Shown here one piece after another: positions 45,880 through 56,754 of a stretch of 64,000 nt of DNA. Under the pieces are notes generated by a model. It was given only the letters and a program-made list of their open reading frames with translations. It made no database searches and was not told the origin of the DNA. Location: the NCBI GenBank assembly GCA_039000515.1, contig JBCFYV010011135.1, forward strand, positions 15,645,934-15,709,933, written 5' to 3'. Origin of the DNA: Timema cristinae (taxonomy: Eukaryota; Arthropoda; Insecta; Phasmatodea; Timematidae). Position numbers and translations under genes: made by a program. Position 1 is the stretch's first letter; every line of letters begins with the position of its first letter.

Positions 45880-46202
45880 TGTAATTTTCAACTTTTTTAT
45901 TCATAAAACCTGTCGTAACTTTGTAACAAGTGATCGTATCGACTTGCGAATGGTGTCATTTGATTCAGCATTAAATAATACATGGTAAACGATACTCCAC
46001 TCGACCTAGTTAAAAAAAGAGTTTTTCAAAATTGTCTCCACTTCTCCCCCCTCCCCCTTCCCCAAATGGTAAAACAAATTTTTTATTTGGGGACTCATCG
46101 GATCTTCATTTCTAGTGCCTAAACGAAGCTATTCCCAAATTATCGTGAATTCACACCAGTTGTCGTTTATTAAGCAATTCTTGGTCTATTTTACCTGTGC
46201 TA
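45880..46202 (-). repeat. Right terminal inverted repeat of the Academ-like element
   Basis: Reverse complement partner of 43063-43388. The end CTATTTTACCTGTGCTA faces the SINE tail. Confidence 0.85.
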
Positions 46203-46232
46203 ATATCTCGATGGCTAGTATGACGTAAAACA
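46203..46232 (+). repeat. 3' tail of the SINE split by the Academ-like element
   Basis: ATATCTCGATGGCTAGTATG then ACGT aligns with the consensus GTATAACCCGATGGGTAGTA + AGACG and continues the SINE from 43062. Confidence 0.65.
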
Positions 46233-46282
46233 CTTAATTATTTCCAAAAATTGACTAAAACTATTTCCATAGTTGAATGTTC

Positions 46283-46530
46283 ACCACGTCTTACTATCCA
46301 CTCGATTTATACGCTTATGTACTAATTACACTGTTCAGATAAGGATGAGTAGGGTTGAATTAGAGAAAGACTAGCAATATTTAAGTGGAGGGAAAATGGA
46401 AAACCATTTAGAAAAAACAAACCCTCAGTACACTCGAATGGGATTTGAACCCCGATCTTCCTGTCATTGGCAGTTGAGTCCATTGTGAGAGTGACGCCTT
46501 AGACGATTCAGCCACCGAAGCGGGTAGTTT
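46283..46530 (-). repeat. Type-1 SINE
   Basis: Reverse tail CACCACGTCTTACTATCCAC, box B complement GGGATTTGAACCCCGATC and head complement GACGATTCAGCCACCGAAGC. Full length. Confidence 0.85.
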
Positions 46531-46534
46531 GTTA

Positions 46535-47060
46535 ATACTATTATTTGGTTCCTAGTGGTGCTAATGAAGAGATGTTGCTATTTTTATAGGGGTTTGTCTT
46601 ACTGTGCAATTATTATATTTAAAATAACTTGTAAATATAAAATACAACTTTAATTTAGAAAGTAATTGCTGATATTTTGAATAGCTAACAGATACATAAT
46701 CCAATTCTCAATGAAAGAGCCTTATTTTAAAGTTAGAAAAATAAATAGATATAGTATTAAGTATTCATATGTCAAGCAAAGCAATATGCAGCCATCCTTT
46801 TAGAAACATATTTTAAATGGTTAATATAATCCAAAAGGAGTCTTCCTTTAAAATATTTGTCCTTGGGGCTTTATGCTTGTATATTACTAGGTCTGATGAA
46901 ACCAAAAAACACTGATTTTAAAATAATTTAGAGCCAAATTTATATTACCTGTTACTTTCTTAGCCCGTACACACCAGTCACCTATAAAAGTGACGTTATT
47001 TTGACTTGAAAATGTCATACACTTGTCTTGAGTCATTAATGCTATGAAAAAAAAATAGTT
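46535..47060. other. No gene seen
   Basis: AT-rich lead-in to the 56-bp array; the first diverged units may begin near 46960. Confidence 0.35.
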
Positions 47061-47069
47061 ATCTGTATT

Positions 47070-47635
47070 GTATCTTTCTAGATCTTCAAGATTGTTACAT
47101 TCAAAGCAAATAAATCTACCTGTATCTTTCTATATCCTCAAGTTTTTTCTATTCATTAAAGCAAATATAGTTTCCTTAATCCTTATATATTCTCAAAGTT
47201 GTTCTATTAAAAGTAAATAGAGTTACCTGTATCCTTCTAAATCCCACTTCAAATTTGTGTCATTCTAAAAAGATAATATTTCCTGTATCCTTCTAAATCC
47301 CACTTCAAATTTGTATCCTTCTAAATCCCACTTCAAATTTGTGTCGTTCTAAACAGATAATATTTCCTGTATCCTTCTAAGTCATACTTCAAGTGTGTGC
47401 CATTATAAACAGATAATATTTCCTGTGTTCTTATAAATCCCACTTCAAATTTGTGTCGTTCTAAACAGAAAATATTTCCTGTGTTCTTCTAAATCCCACT
47501 TCAAATTTGTGTCATTCTAAACAGATAATATTTCCTGTATCCTTCTAAGTCATACTTCAAGTGTGTGCCATTATAAACAGATAATATTTCCTGTGTCCTT
47601 CTGAGTCCTCTACTTCAAGTTTGTTCCATACAAAT
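47070..47635 (+). repeat. Minisatellite S4, about 56-60 bp
   Basis: Unit CTGTATCCTTCTAAATCCCA, CTTCAAATTTGTGTCATTCT, AAACAGATAATATTTC. About nine units; the left ones are diverged and the right ones nearly identical, with one internal half-unit duplication near 47310. Confidence 0.9.
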
Positions 47636-47639
47636 AAAA

Positions 47640-48085
47640 AGGTATTTCTTCTCCATTATGTATCCTCCTTGGGCCTCTTGGCACTCTTCCCTGGATTATG
47701 GAAGGTAAGGCTAAGGGCTCCGTGTAGTAAGTATGAGAAGGGGTTCGTGTAAAGATGAGCTGTTTTCTCAGCGGTTTGCGCGGTTTACAAGAGGGAAGGG
47801 GAGAAGAAAATACGGTGGCTTGAAGGAGCTACGTGGTCTCAAGCTCCAACCAACCCCTATTAAATGTTAACCCCTTCTCTATTACCTGCGTGTATCTCCC
47901 CCTCTTAGTCTTGAAGGGAAGGGGGGCGGGGAGGAAAGATCGACACATGATCTGCCGGGATCCCGAATTTGTTTGTCTTGAGTAGAGTTGACGAGGATGA
48001 GCTGGGTATCTCCCATTAGATCCTAGACTCTTATAGGTCAAGAAACAGGTCAGTAGCCAAAAGAAGGGGTATTCTTCATTTTTTT
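47640..48085. other. Locally GC-rich, no gene seen
   Basis: The open minus frame 47829-48095 (88 codons) has no recognisable domain and ends in a SINE-tail fragment. I do not call it a gene. Confidence 0.3.
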
Positions 48086-48140
48086 TTTTTAGCACCGTGC
48101 CTTATTACCCGTTTGGGTTGTACGCCTGTGTACTAATTTC
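48086..48140 (-). repeat. SINE 3'-tail fragment
   Basis: TTTTAGCACCGTGCCTTATT + ACCCGTTTGGGTTGTACGCC is the reversed shared tail. The rest is replaced by AT-rich DNA. Confidence 0.6.
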
Positions 48141-48662
48141 ATCAGGGTGTCTACACTTTTGTTAATCCCAAGGACCAAATCTGACTATCAGTTTGCATCA
48201 CGGGCTAAATATATATTATTTTATCCCTTCAACTTAATATAAGCCTATAAAACACTTAGTAAACAATTATTACTTTCAATAATTAGTATATAATATAAAT
48301 TGTACTTTTGGTTGGTATACACTTTAATATTTTACTGCCAACCTTCTTTTAACAATCCCCTAAAAATGTATTATGAAATATGCGAATACACATTTAAGTT
48401 ACACATTCACAAAACAACTTAGCATTATAATTAGACTATATATTTATACATGTTTTTAATGATCAAATAAATGCATAATAAAATGCCTTAATGTATTTCT
48501 TAAATAAATATTTTAATTTTTTTTATTGAAATAACTAGTTATTTCACATATTATAACACCAAGTACACTGTGAGGGCGACATTTTAAGTGAGCGTGGGCC
48601 TCATTTGACCCACGGGCTGCCAGTTGGACCACACCGAACTATACTAATGTGTTGGAGATTCG

Positions 48663-48933
48663 GTGACCTGGTCGTCTAAGGTATCAGACTTCTGAGCTGG
48701 AGGTCCGGGGTTCAATCCTCGGTCCCAGCACAGATTTATCTGATTGCCAAACCCTTCCTTCACCTCTGACAAGACACGTATTAATCACAACTTGCGAATG
48801 TGTAGAATGCCAGGCCTCCACCGTGGTTCGGATCCCACGTTAAACTGTAGGTCCTTCATTTCATCTCACAACCACCCTACCATTACACATTAGCGTAAGT
48901 GCGTATAACCCTAACGGGTAGTAAGACGTGGTG

Positions 48934-48968
<35 letters not shown>
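48663..48968 (+). repeat. Type-2 SINE with (AAT)n tail
   Basis: GGTGACCTGGTCGTCTAAGG head, GGGGTTCAATCCTCGG box B, long-middle version and a tail with (AAT)11. The flanks repeat TGTTGGAGATT (48650-48660 and 48967-48977), a target duplication of about 11 bp. Confidence 0.9.
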
Positions 48969-48969
<1 letters not shown>

Positions 48970-48979
48970 TTGGAGATTT

Positions 48980-49130
48980 GAGGGAAAATATTGGTGAGGT
49001 GTGAGGAGGGATAAACCATTTAGTAAAAGACCCCCTTAATGCACCCGACTGGTATGGAACCCATTTATCCCTGTCTTCGGCAATCTAGTCTATTGTGAGA
49101 GTACCGTCTTAGAGGACGGCCATACCAGGC
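48980..49130 (-). repeat. Type-1 SINE 5' half
   Basis: Complement of head and box B (CGGCAATCTAGTCTATTGTG, ATGGAACCCATTTATCCC); tail missing. Confidence 0.5.
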
Positions 49131-49695
49131 GAGCGAGCGACTAAAAAATAAAAAAGAACACGTTGGTTGTATGAAATGAGAGGTGGCCAGACTGGAGCGG
49201 GCGAGCGCTCGAGCCGAAACAGTCTAGTTTACAGGCGCTCAGCATTATTATTGTATGCTGGTCCATTGAGTGCTAGGAAAATTTCTCAATTTGACATGAT
49301 ATATGACTTTTTTTTTATAATTATTGATAGATTTAACACATTTGCTACTAACGGCCTCTATTGATTGGTAAGATTATAAGCCATACCTATATATATAAAT
49401 AAATATAAAACTGATATGTTAAAATACTTCAATAGTATAATAAAAGTAGGCCTTTACAAATAAGAATCACCATTAGCGCGGATAGAGGATGGGAAAACCA
49501 CAACAATACATCACGTGTCAAAACCCACCCTCAGTTCACTGAGCCAAGATTCGAACCTTTGCCTCCTGTCAACAACTATCGAGAGCTATCTGCTAATCAC
49601 GTGCTCACTCGCCAGTTTGGCCATGCAGTTGCTCGGTCACTCGCTCGCACGCTTGCTCTCACGCACGCGTGTCAGTCTGGCCGAAACCTTAGACC
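49115..49695. repeat. Region bounded by inverted GCCAGACTGG/CGAGCG motifs
   Basis: 49187-49215 (GGCCAGACTGGAGCGGGCGA) is mirrored at 49660-49690 (GTGTCAGTCTGGCC). Further CGAGCGAGCGAC and CTCGCTCGCACGC motifs lie near each end. It resembles degenerate terminal repeats of a short DNA element. The interior has no gene. Confidence 0.35.
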
Positions 49696-49699
49696 ATGT

Positions 49700-50860
49700 G
49701 TCCACTGAAGTGGGTAATATTTACTAAAACCAGTAACAAATATTTTTATAACAAAGCATGTGTAACATTGAAACACCAACCCATATAAATAAACCATTTT
49801 TATCTGAGGCATCCATCTATACTCATCCATCTTCCATCACACGTGACTTCTAGGAAATGAATGAAAGTTACAAGTGAAAGGATGGAAAAATGAGGGGGAA
49901 GCGGAGAGGAAGGGAAATGGGACAATCTTTCTATATTGGATGAGCTATGGCAGTGCCCGTCATACAAAAGGAGATAATTATATTTGAAATGTCCTGGAAG
50001 GGTAATTATGAGCCAAGGTACAACTGTGACGAAGATTACATAAAGATTAACTCATAGTTTCTCCTATCTACCCCCTCCTCTCCCTCCCTTTATTTCATCC
50101 CCTACCCCTCCTCTTTTACCTTCCAGCACGCGAACAGTTGACTGAAGATCATGCGATCGACTCATCAACACGCAAAGCTTAGGGGAAAAAAAACAAAACA
50201 CGAAACTAACTACTTTAATCTTTCTCTGCAAGAACCATATGTCGCATCCACGCACGATATAACAAATATTACGTTTGTTACTGGACTCCTATAAATCAAT
50301 AAATCAATACTTGGGAAAATTAAAAGTTAACACCTTATTTGTTGAATTTTTTATCTACGACCACATTTTCGAATAAAAATCCAACTTAGGTTTTCCATTT
50401 GGTATGAATTTCAATTGGGGCCGAAGTGTCTTAAACAGAGGTTTCCAATTGGTGCGCCCCGCACATGGTCCGTGATTCCCCCCCCCCCTTTTTCTTGCTA
50501 CCTGCGAAGTTTTTTTGGAAAAGTAATCTACTGTGGTAAAACTGAAATTTTTAGCCGAGAAACGGAAATTTTAGACTTGCGTTGGAAAAACTTATGTACT
50601 ATAAATTCAGTGATAAACTTATTGTGTTATATCCTAATTTAGAAGTAAATTTGTCTATCTGCGCGAGATTATATTACTTTAGACCTACTATCCGATATGA
50701 TGCGGTTCGCTACTAGACTCGTGGATTCAATTGTGGCCCTTGGATAATTTTTAATTGAAAACCTTTTTATCCTTTCCTAGAGCTTCGGGAGTAACTAGTT
50801 TATGTCACGACGACAGTGACGTTGTGTTCCTACACGTGTGGGTAGGGGTAGGAAAAAGTT
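49700..50860. other. No gene seen
   Basis: Mixed-composition spacer. Pyrimidine-rich runs occur near 50065-50120 and 50479-50492. Short frames only. Confidence 0.35.
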
Positions 50861-50869
50861 CAGCGAGAT

Positions 50870-52165
50870 TGTTCTGGCAACGTGAGTCGCGGTGGGAGGT
50901 AGAATAGAGTCCCGAAAACGCGAGTTGCGGCGGGAGGTAGGATAGAGTCCCAGCAACGTGAGTCGCGGCGGGATGTAGGATAGAGTCCCGAAAACGCGAG
51001 TTGCGGCGGGAGGTAGGATAGAGTCCTGACAACGTGAGTCACGGCGGGATGTAGGATAGAGGCCCAGCAACGCGAGTCATGGTGGGAGGTAGGATAAAGT
51101 CCCGGAAACGTGAACTGCGGTGGAAGGTAGGATAGAGTCCCGGCAACGTGAATCACGGTGGGAGGTAGTATAGAGGCTTGGCAATGGGAATCAAGGTGGG
51201 AGGTAGGATAGAGTCCCAGCAACGTGAGTCACGGTGGGAGGCAGGATAGAGTCCCAGCAACGTGAGTCGCGGCGGGATGTAGGATAGAGTCCCGGCAACG
51301 CGAGTCGCGATGGGAGGTAGGATAGAGGCCCAGCAACGCGAGTCATGGTGGGAGGTAGGATAGAGTCCCGGCAACGCGAGTCGCGGTGGAAGGTAGAATA
51401 AAGTCCCGAAAACGCGAGTTGCGGCGGGAGGTAGGATAGAGTCCTGACAACGTGAGTCACGGCGGGATGTAGGATAGAGGCCCAGCAACGCGAGTCATGG
51501 TGGGAGGTAGGATAAAGTCCCGGAAACGTGAACTGCGGTGGGAGGTAGGAGATAGTCCCAGCAACGTGAGTCACGGTGGGAGGTAGGATAGAGTCCCGGC
51601 AACGTGAGTCACGGTGGAAGGTAGGATAGAGTCCCGGCAACGTGAATCACGGTGGGAGGTAGTATAGAGGCTTGGCAATGGGAATCAAGGTGGGAGGTAG
51701 GATAGAGTCCCAGCAACGTGAGTCACGGTGGGAGGCAGGATAGAGTCCCAGCAACGCGAGTCATGGCGGGAGGTAGGATAGAGTCCCGGCAACATGAGTT
51801 GTGGTAGGAGGTAGGATGGAGTCCCAGCAACGTGAGTCACGGTTGGAGGTAGGATAGAGTCCCGGCAACGTGAGTCACAGTAGGAGGTAAGATAGAGTCC
51901 CGGCAACGTGAGTCGCGGTGGAAGGTAGGATAGAGTCCCGGCAACGCGAGTCGCGGTGGAAGGTAGGATAGAGTCCCGGCAACGCGAGTCACGGTGGGAG
52001 GTAGTATAGAGACCCAGCAACGTGAGTCGTGGTGGGAGGTAGGATGGAGTCCCAGAAACGTGAGTCGCTGTGGGAGGTAGGATAGAGTCCCGGAAACGCG
52101 AGTCATGGTGGGAGGTAGGACAGAGTCCCAGCAACGTGAGTCGTGGTGGAAGGTAAAGGATGACG
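50870..52165 (-). repeat. CpG-rich 38-bp minisatellite S5, about 34 units
   Basis: Unit GGTAGGATAGAGTCCCGGCA + ACGTGAGTCGCGGTGGGA. Sub-variants alternate (CCCAGCAACGTGAGTCACG, CCCGAAAACGCGAGTTGCG) and form higher-order blocks: 50940-51130 closely resembles 51420-51560. As 38 is not a multiple of 3 and the minus strand lacks stops, all three minus frames stay open with a 38-residue period (TLSYLPPRL, SRRDSRC). These frames are a by-product of the repeat, not convincing proteins. Confidence 0.92.
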
Positions 52166-52169
52166 GTGG

Positions 52170-52545
52170 AGGGAGAGGGAGTTCAGACAAAATTGCTTCT
52201 TACGAAACACGACAATTTATTAGCTCTTTCAAACGGCGTACCGGTTTGAGTAGCTCACTCTCCGACTGGCCTCTGACAGAGGAACCACCATGCTAAATAC
52301 TCTCCACTGCTACCTGGCCTTGTCCAATGGGAGAAAAGGGAGCTTCCCATTGGTGTGGGAAAACGTGAGTGATAGTGGCTGCCAAGCGAGCCAATAGAAA
52401 GCGGAGTTCTCATGGGCACTGAGTACAGTGGGGAACTCGTCACAGACGGCTCAGAGAACATGGACTGTGGAGTGGACCAGACAGTAAAGAGGGTGATTGG
52501 AGCGGCCTGTGCAAGTGCGGAGGAAAGATACAAGGGTGACAGAAA
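52170..52545. other. No gene recognised
   Basis: Higher G/C content with open frames on both strands (52105-52296 +, 52255-52560 -, 52412-52747 +) but no known domain. The last runs into a SINE. Confidence 0.3.
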
Positions 52546-52547
52546 TG

Positions 52548-52800
52548 TGAGGCACAACAACCTCTGGTCTCATCTCCAAAGTGTAACGCTAGTGCTAGAC
52601 TGGTCTGCTGAAGACGGGGAGATGGGTGTTCAAATCCCAGTCAGATCTACTGAGGATTGTTTTTCTAAATGTTATCCCATTTTATTTCCAAGTAAATGCA
52701 GGTGGATTACCTCTGAAATGCTTCCTTCCTCGTCCCTACCTCATTAGAGTGATGATCATATACGTGTATAGCCTGAACAGGTAGTAAGACGCAGTAATAA
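52548..52800 (+). repeat. Type-1 SINE
   Basis: AGTGTAACGCTAGTGCTAGA head, GGTGTTCAAATCCCAG box B and tail CCTGAACAGGTAGTAAGACG. Confidence 0.75.
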
Positions 52801-52879
52801 AAAATATTTTGGGTCATACAGAGAATAAAGTAGCCTATATATTCCGTACATTTATTGTGTCAATAGCCATCCTCGTGTA

Positions 52880-53060
52880 TATTGGTTAGAGCTCCTGGTT
52901 ACTGAACAGTAGGACCCATTTTCGATTCCCAGTTGGACCGGGGGATCTTTAGCGAAAGCGGAATAATTCCCACTGTCACCCATTTTTGGTTGATTAGGCT
53001 TAAGTTGGGTTAAAATTTCCATTGGCTCCACCCCTTCGTATTTACTATCACCATCACTTT
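52880..53060 (+). repeat. Type-3 tRNA-like SINE
   Basis: TATTGGTTAGAGCTCCTGG box A and TTTTCGATTCCCAGTTGG box B, then GCGGAATAATTCCCACTGTC. Body similar to 3230-3310 and 57570-57650. Confidence 0.5.
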
Positions 53061-53225
53061 ATCTCATCGGGACATGGAAAAAGCCTTTATGTAAATTATG
53101 TACGATTAATACCTTTGGGCTTCCTCTGGGCAAAAGTACATTAATACTGGCTAATCTTGCCACAAATTGGGCTACAGATTTACTTACCACAGACATGCCA
53201 TTATTATTATTGTGTCAATAACAAG

Positions 53226-53506
53226 CCGGGTGACCTGGCGGTCTAGGGCTAAGGTGTCGGACTTCTGTGTTGGGGGTCCGGGGTTCAATCCTCGGTCCCG
53301 GCACAGATTTATCTAATTGCCAAACCCTTCCTTCACCTCTAACAAGACGTGTATTAATCACAACTTGTGAATGTGTGGAATGCCAGACCTCCACCGTGGT
53401 TCGGATTCCACGTTAAACTGTAGATCCTTCATTTAATCTCACAATCACCCTACCATTACACATTAGCGTAAATGCGTGTAACCCGAAAGGATAGTAAGAC
53501 GCGGTG

Positions 53507-53541
<35 letters not shown>
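53226..53541 (+). repeat. Type-2 SINE with (AAT)n tail
   Basis: GGGTGACCTGGCGGTCTAGG, GGGGTTCAATCCTCGG, long-middle version, tail AAAGGATAGTAAGACGCGG and (AAT)11. Confidence 0.88.
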
Positions 53542-54415
53542 TTCAATTTCCTTTATTATAGTGCTGGCCAACAGTCGTAAGACCAATAACAGGCCAGCAC
53601 TGAAAAGTACACACGTACATATCTTACAATACATATATTTACACACGAAAAAATGATAGACAAAAAATGGATAAATAATGTTATATACTGAGGAATAGTT
53701 ACGAGATAAAAAAAAGTAGTTAATAATAATTTTAGAATAAAAAGTAACATTAAAAACAAATAACTAAATAGTAAGCAGTAACATTATGCAAAAAATAGAT
53801 CAGAATATTGTAAGTTTAAATAATATAGGCAAAACCTCTACATGATAAATTATTGATATGGGATAACCTTAAATAACTCTCTGAGTTTAGTTTTCTTTTA
53901 ATGATAAAAGTCGAATTCGACAAATCTAGAATTGGCGCTATGGATACAACGACCTATAGGGCTCATCTTATAAGAGCTTTCGAGAAAAAACAATTTAGGA
54001 TTACGAGAAGCCCGAGAAGGGATATAAACGCCTACCTGATCAAGGGCAAATTTGCAAGAAATTTTGTTATTGAAAATATTAAAAACAAATAATAATAATA
54101 ATAATTAAAAGCCATAAAGAAAATACCACGCCTTTCTGTAAGTGTTCTGATATCTTAAAGCTCGATGGCAAATAAATTGTTTTCCATAAATAAAATAAGT
54201 TTGTAAAACAACAGGTTTGTATTTTTTTAATGTTCATCTTGATAATTAAAATCTAGCAAACTTATAGTCCTGTCTACGACACGTTGATTGTAACAATATT
54301 ACCCAACATATCATATTTATATACGGGGTGAAAAATCAAAAAGCATGAGAGATAACAAAGCAAAATTTACGTGAATCGTCGAAAATGGAAGACGCGAAAC
54401 ACTAACTTATTTTTA
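53542..54415. other. Unclassified AT-rich stretch
   Basis: 53561-53600 contains AGTGCTGGCC ... GGCCAGCACT, an inverted repeat (stem AGTGCTGGCC at 53561-53570, mirror at 53592-53601) that could form a hairpin. The plus frame 53901-54092 (63 codons) and (AAT)n near 54090 do not resemble anything I know. Confidence 0.35.
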
Positions 54416-54475
54416 TTTTACTACCCGTTCGGTTTATACACTTCATACAAATATAGACTTCCTATGCCTTAAAAC

Positions 54476-54720
54476 CCGCCTCGGTGGTGTAGTTGGCGAA
54501 CGCGCTTGTCGTGTTTAGCTCGACTGCTGAGGACGGGGAGATCGAGGTTCGAATCTCGGTCGGGTGAACTGAGGGTGGTTTTTCCTAAATGGTTTTCCAC
54601 TCTCCTCCATGCAAATGCGGGTTCACTTCCTCTAGTTAAAACCTTCCCAATTCCTAATCCATTAGCGTAATTAGTACTTAAAGCGTATAACCCGAACGGG
54701 TAGTAAGACGCGGTGCTAAA
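54476..54720 (+). repeat. Type-1 SINE, best consensus copy
   Basis: CGCCTCGGTGGTGTAGTTGG, GAGGTTCGAATCTCGGTCGG, CTCCATGCAAATGCGGG and the tail ATAACCCGAACGGGTAGTAA + GACGCGGTGCTAAA. A reversed tail fragment precedes it at 54419-54440. Confidence 0.92.
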
Positions 54721-54770
54721 TATTATTATTATAATCCTTAAAACCATTGGTGTAGTTAGTAAGCCTACAT

Positions 54771-54921
54771 AGGAATGCCAGGTCTCCACCGTGGTTTGGA
54801 TTCCACGTTAAACTGTAGGTCCTTCATCTCGTCTCACAATCACCCTACCATTACACATTAGCGTAAGTGCGTATAGCCCGAACGGGTATAAAGACGCGGT
54901 GCTAATAATAATAATAATAAT
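54771..54921 (+). repeat. 5'-truncated type-2 SINE with target-site duplication
   Basis: Starts AGGAATGCCAGGTCTCC and ends GCGGTGCTAATAATAAT. It is flanked on both sides by TAGTAAGCCTACAT (54757-54770 and 54921-54934). Copy 1 has this 14-mer once (561-574), the pre-insertion state. Confidence 0.95.
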
Positions 54922-55068
54922 AGTAAGCCTACATGAGTGCATAACACAAACGGGTAAGATGCTGTGCTAAGAAAAAAAAAATGTACATGACTAGCGAAAC
55001 TGAAAAGACGTAAATGAATTTTTAGTTACGGATATATACAGGCCTGTATATATTACCTGCCTCGGTGG

Positions 55069-55311
55069 CGTAGTTGGCTAACGCGATGGATTAACTCGTG
55101 GGGAGCTAGATTTCTGAGGACGGGGAGATCGAGGTTCGAATCTCGGTCGGGTGAACTGAGGGTGGTTTTTCCTAAAGGGTTTTCCACTCTCCCTCCATGC
55201 AAAAATGGGTTCACTTCCTCTATACTCAACCTCTCAAGTCCTAACCCATTAGCGTAACTAGTACTTAAGCGTATAACCTGAACGGGTAGTAAGACGTGGT
55301 GCTAAGTAAGT
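55069..55311 (+). repeat. Type-1 SINE (copy 2 of 695-931)
   Basis: Same insertion as 695-931 but closer to consensus (GAGGTTCGAATCTCGGTCGG). Confidence 0.88.
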
Positions 55312-56754
55312 TACGGATATAGACACGTATCAAGGATCATAATCATGTTAGTCACGTGCAATTGAACTGTACTAGCGTTGACTTAATTCCACTAATAATT
55401 AATTAAAGAAACATTAATTAATTGCCATGAATCTTGACTGTAGAATATGATATCGTATTTTATAAGAGACCCGTCCAATGAATATAGGACTATAAAAATC
55501 CTACTTGGTGGTTTTATTTATTTAGCAGCGTGTCTTACTACCCGCTCAGTTTAAACATTTATGTACTATGATTGATTAAATAGTTAAGATATTATGTTTG
55601 TTATTTACGGCTATAGTCGCATCTAAATACAATGTTCTTTAATTCCTGAATAGCTCAGTATTTAGAGCGTCGGTGTGATAAGCCAAATGTACCAGGTTCG
55701 ATTCCTTTGTCCAGGTGTCATTTTCAAATTTAAAGAATATGATATTTAGTGGTGGCCATAACCGCAACTAACAAATATAATAGTTGATCTATTTAATTCA
55801 TCCGGATTTGTGCATTAATAGTGATTGTACAATTGGCGGTAGAAAGTCAACTACCGAGTCGATGGGGGTACGTTATCTTAATTGATCACACATTTGTAGT
55901 CGATGATCTCCACGTGTCCCTCACAGACTTTGCCTTAAAAATATGAGTGAATAATGATCCTGTGCATGGGATGAGTCCTAGATATCTCAGTGGTTAGAGC
56001 ATTGCCGTAACTTACTAAGCCAAATGTACAGGGTTTTATTCACGTGTCATTTTTCAATTTAAAGAACACCTATGTACTAACTACGTTAATCTGTACGGTA
56101 TGAGAAAAGTTTGATTTGCAAGAAGTGTACCCGCATTTGCGTGGAGGTAGAGTGGAAAACTCTTTAGAAAAATTCATCTTCGGTACACCCGATCGGAGTA
56201 CCCGATATTCCCGTCATATGCATGTCAGTCCATTGTGGAGTGACGCCTTAAAACATGCGCTCACCGATGAGGGTGTGAGATAATGTTACCGTGTATCGTT
56301 CATTATGTTAATAATACCAGAGGGTGTTGGTCCTGGACAATATTAGCCGCGTCAGTTTCCATATCCTCTCCCTCTGCACCCTTCACCCCCCCCCCCCGCC
56401 CGCCTCCACCTTTTTTCTACACATGTCGTGATGATACAATAATGAAACAGATGCGCATTTGCAAAAGTGACTTCAACCCCCTACCCCTTCCGTAAAGTTC
56501 TTATCTTTACCGAAACAGCTGCTGGGACACCCTGTGTCCTGTGACGTCACGGGATATCCGCTAATTTTCCCCTTTCACCCTCCAACCACCACCCTTCTAG
56601 GGCCATCCATGTGGCGTATTGTTATTGGACAGTGTGATATGTAAACCAAATATTTGATTCATTTTAATGCGTGCGTGTAGACTAAACGTGTACTTTCTAA
56701 TACATAGTTGATAAGAAAAAACTAGCTTAAACCCTAGATTAACTTAACCCTTAC
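55312..56754. other. Gene-free stretch, copy 2 of 932-2382
   Basis: Contains the same SINE fragments. It has a small extra GATGGGGGTACG near 55860 and a shorter poly-C tract (56386-56397). Confidence 0.6.

Larger units (their letters stand above)
43063..46202 (-). mobile_element. Academ-like DNA transposon with TIRs of about 320 bp
   Basis: About 3140 bp bounded by long inverted repeats: left 43063-43388 begins TAGTACAGGTAAAATAG; right 45880-46202 mirrored begins TAGCACAGGTAAAATAG. The repeats share CATTCACGATAATTTGGGAAT-like and AATGACACCATTCGCAAGTC blocks. The only gene (43492-45624, minus) is degenerate. Because the element cut a SINE tail, the target can be rebuilt as ...GCGTATA/TCTCG..., consistent with a short duplication of about 3 bp (ATA). 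Long TIRs, short duplication, XPG-like nuclease and Cys-rich finger resemble what I recall of the Academ superfamily. Confidence 0.75.

Noticed and set aside
47829..48095. 88-codon minus frame
   Set aside because: Its start lies beside a SINE-tail fragment; no homology recognised.
50795..52190. Overlapping 90-150-codon minus frames (LPPRLTLLGLYPTSRRDSRC style)
   Set aside because: Artefacts of a stop-free 38-bp satellite. All three frames are open and none has a start or domain that stands out.
53901..54092. 63-codon frame beginning MIKVEFDKSRIGAMD
   Set aside because: No recognisable domain, isolated, flanked by AT-rich repeats; not enough to call a gene.
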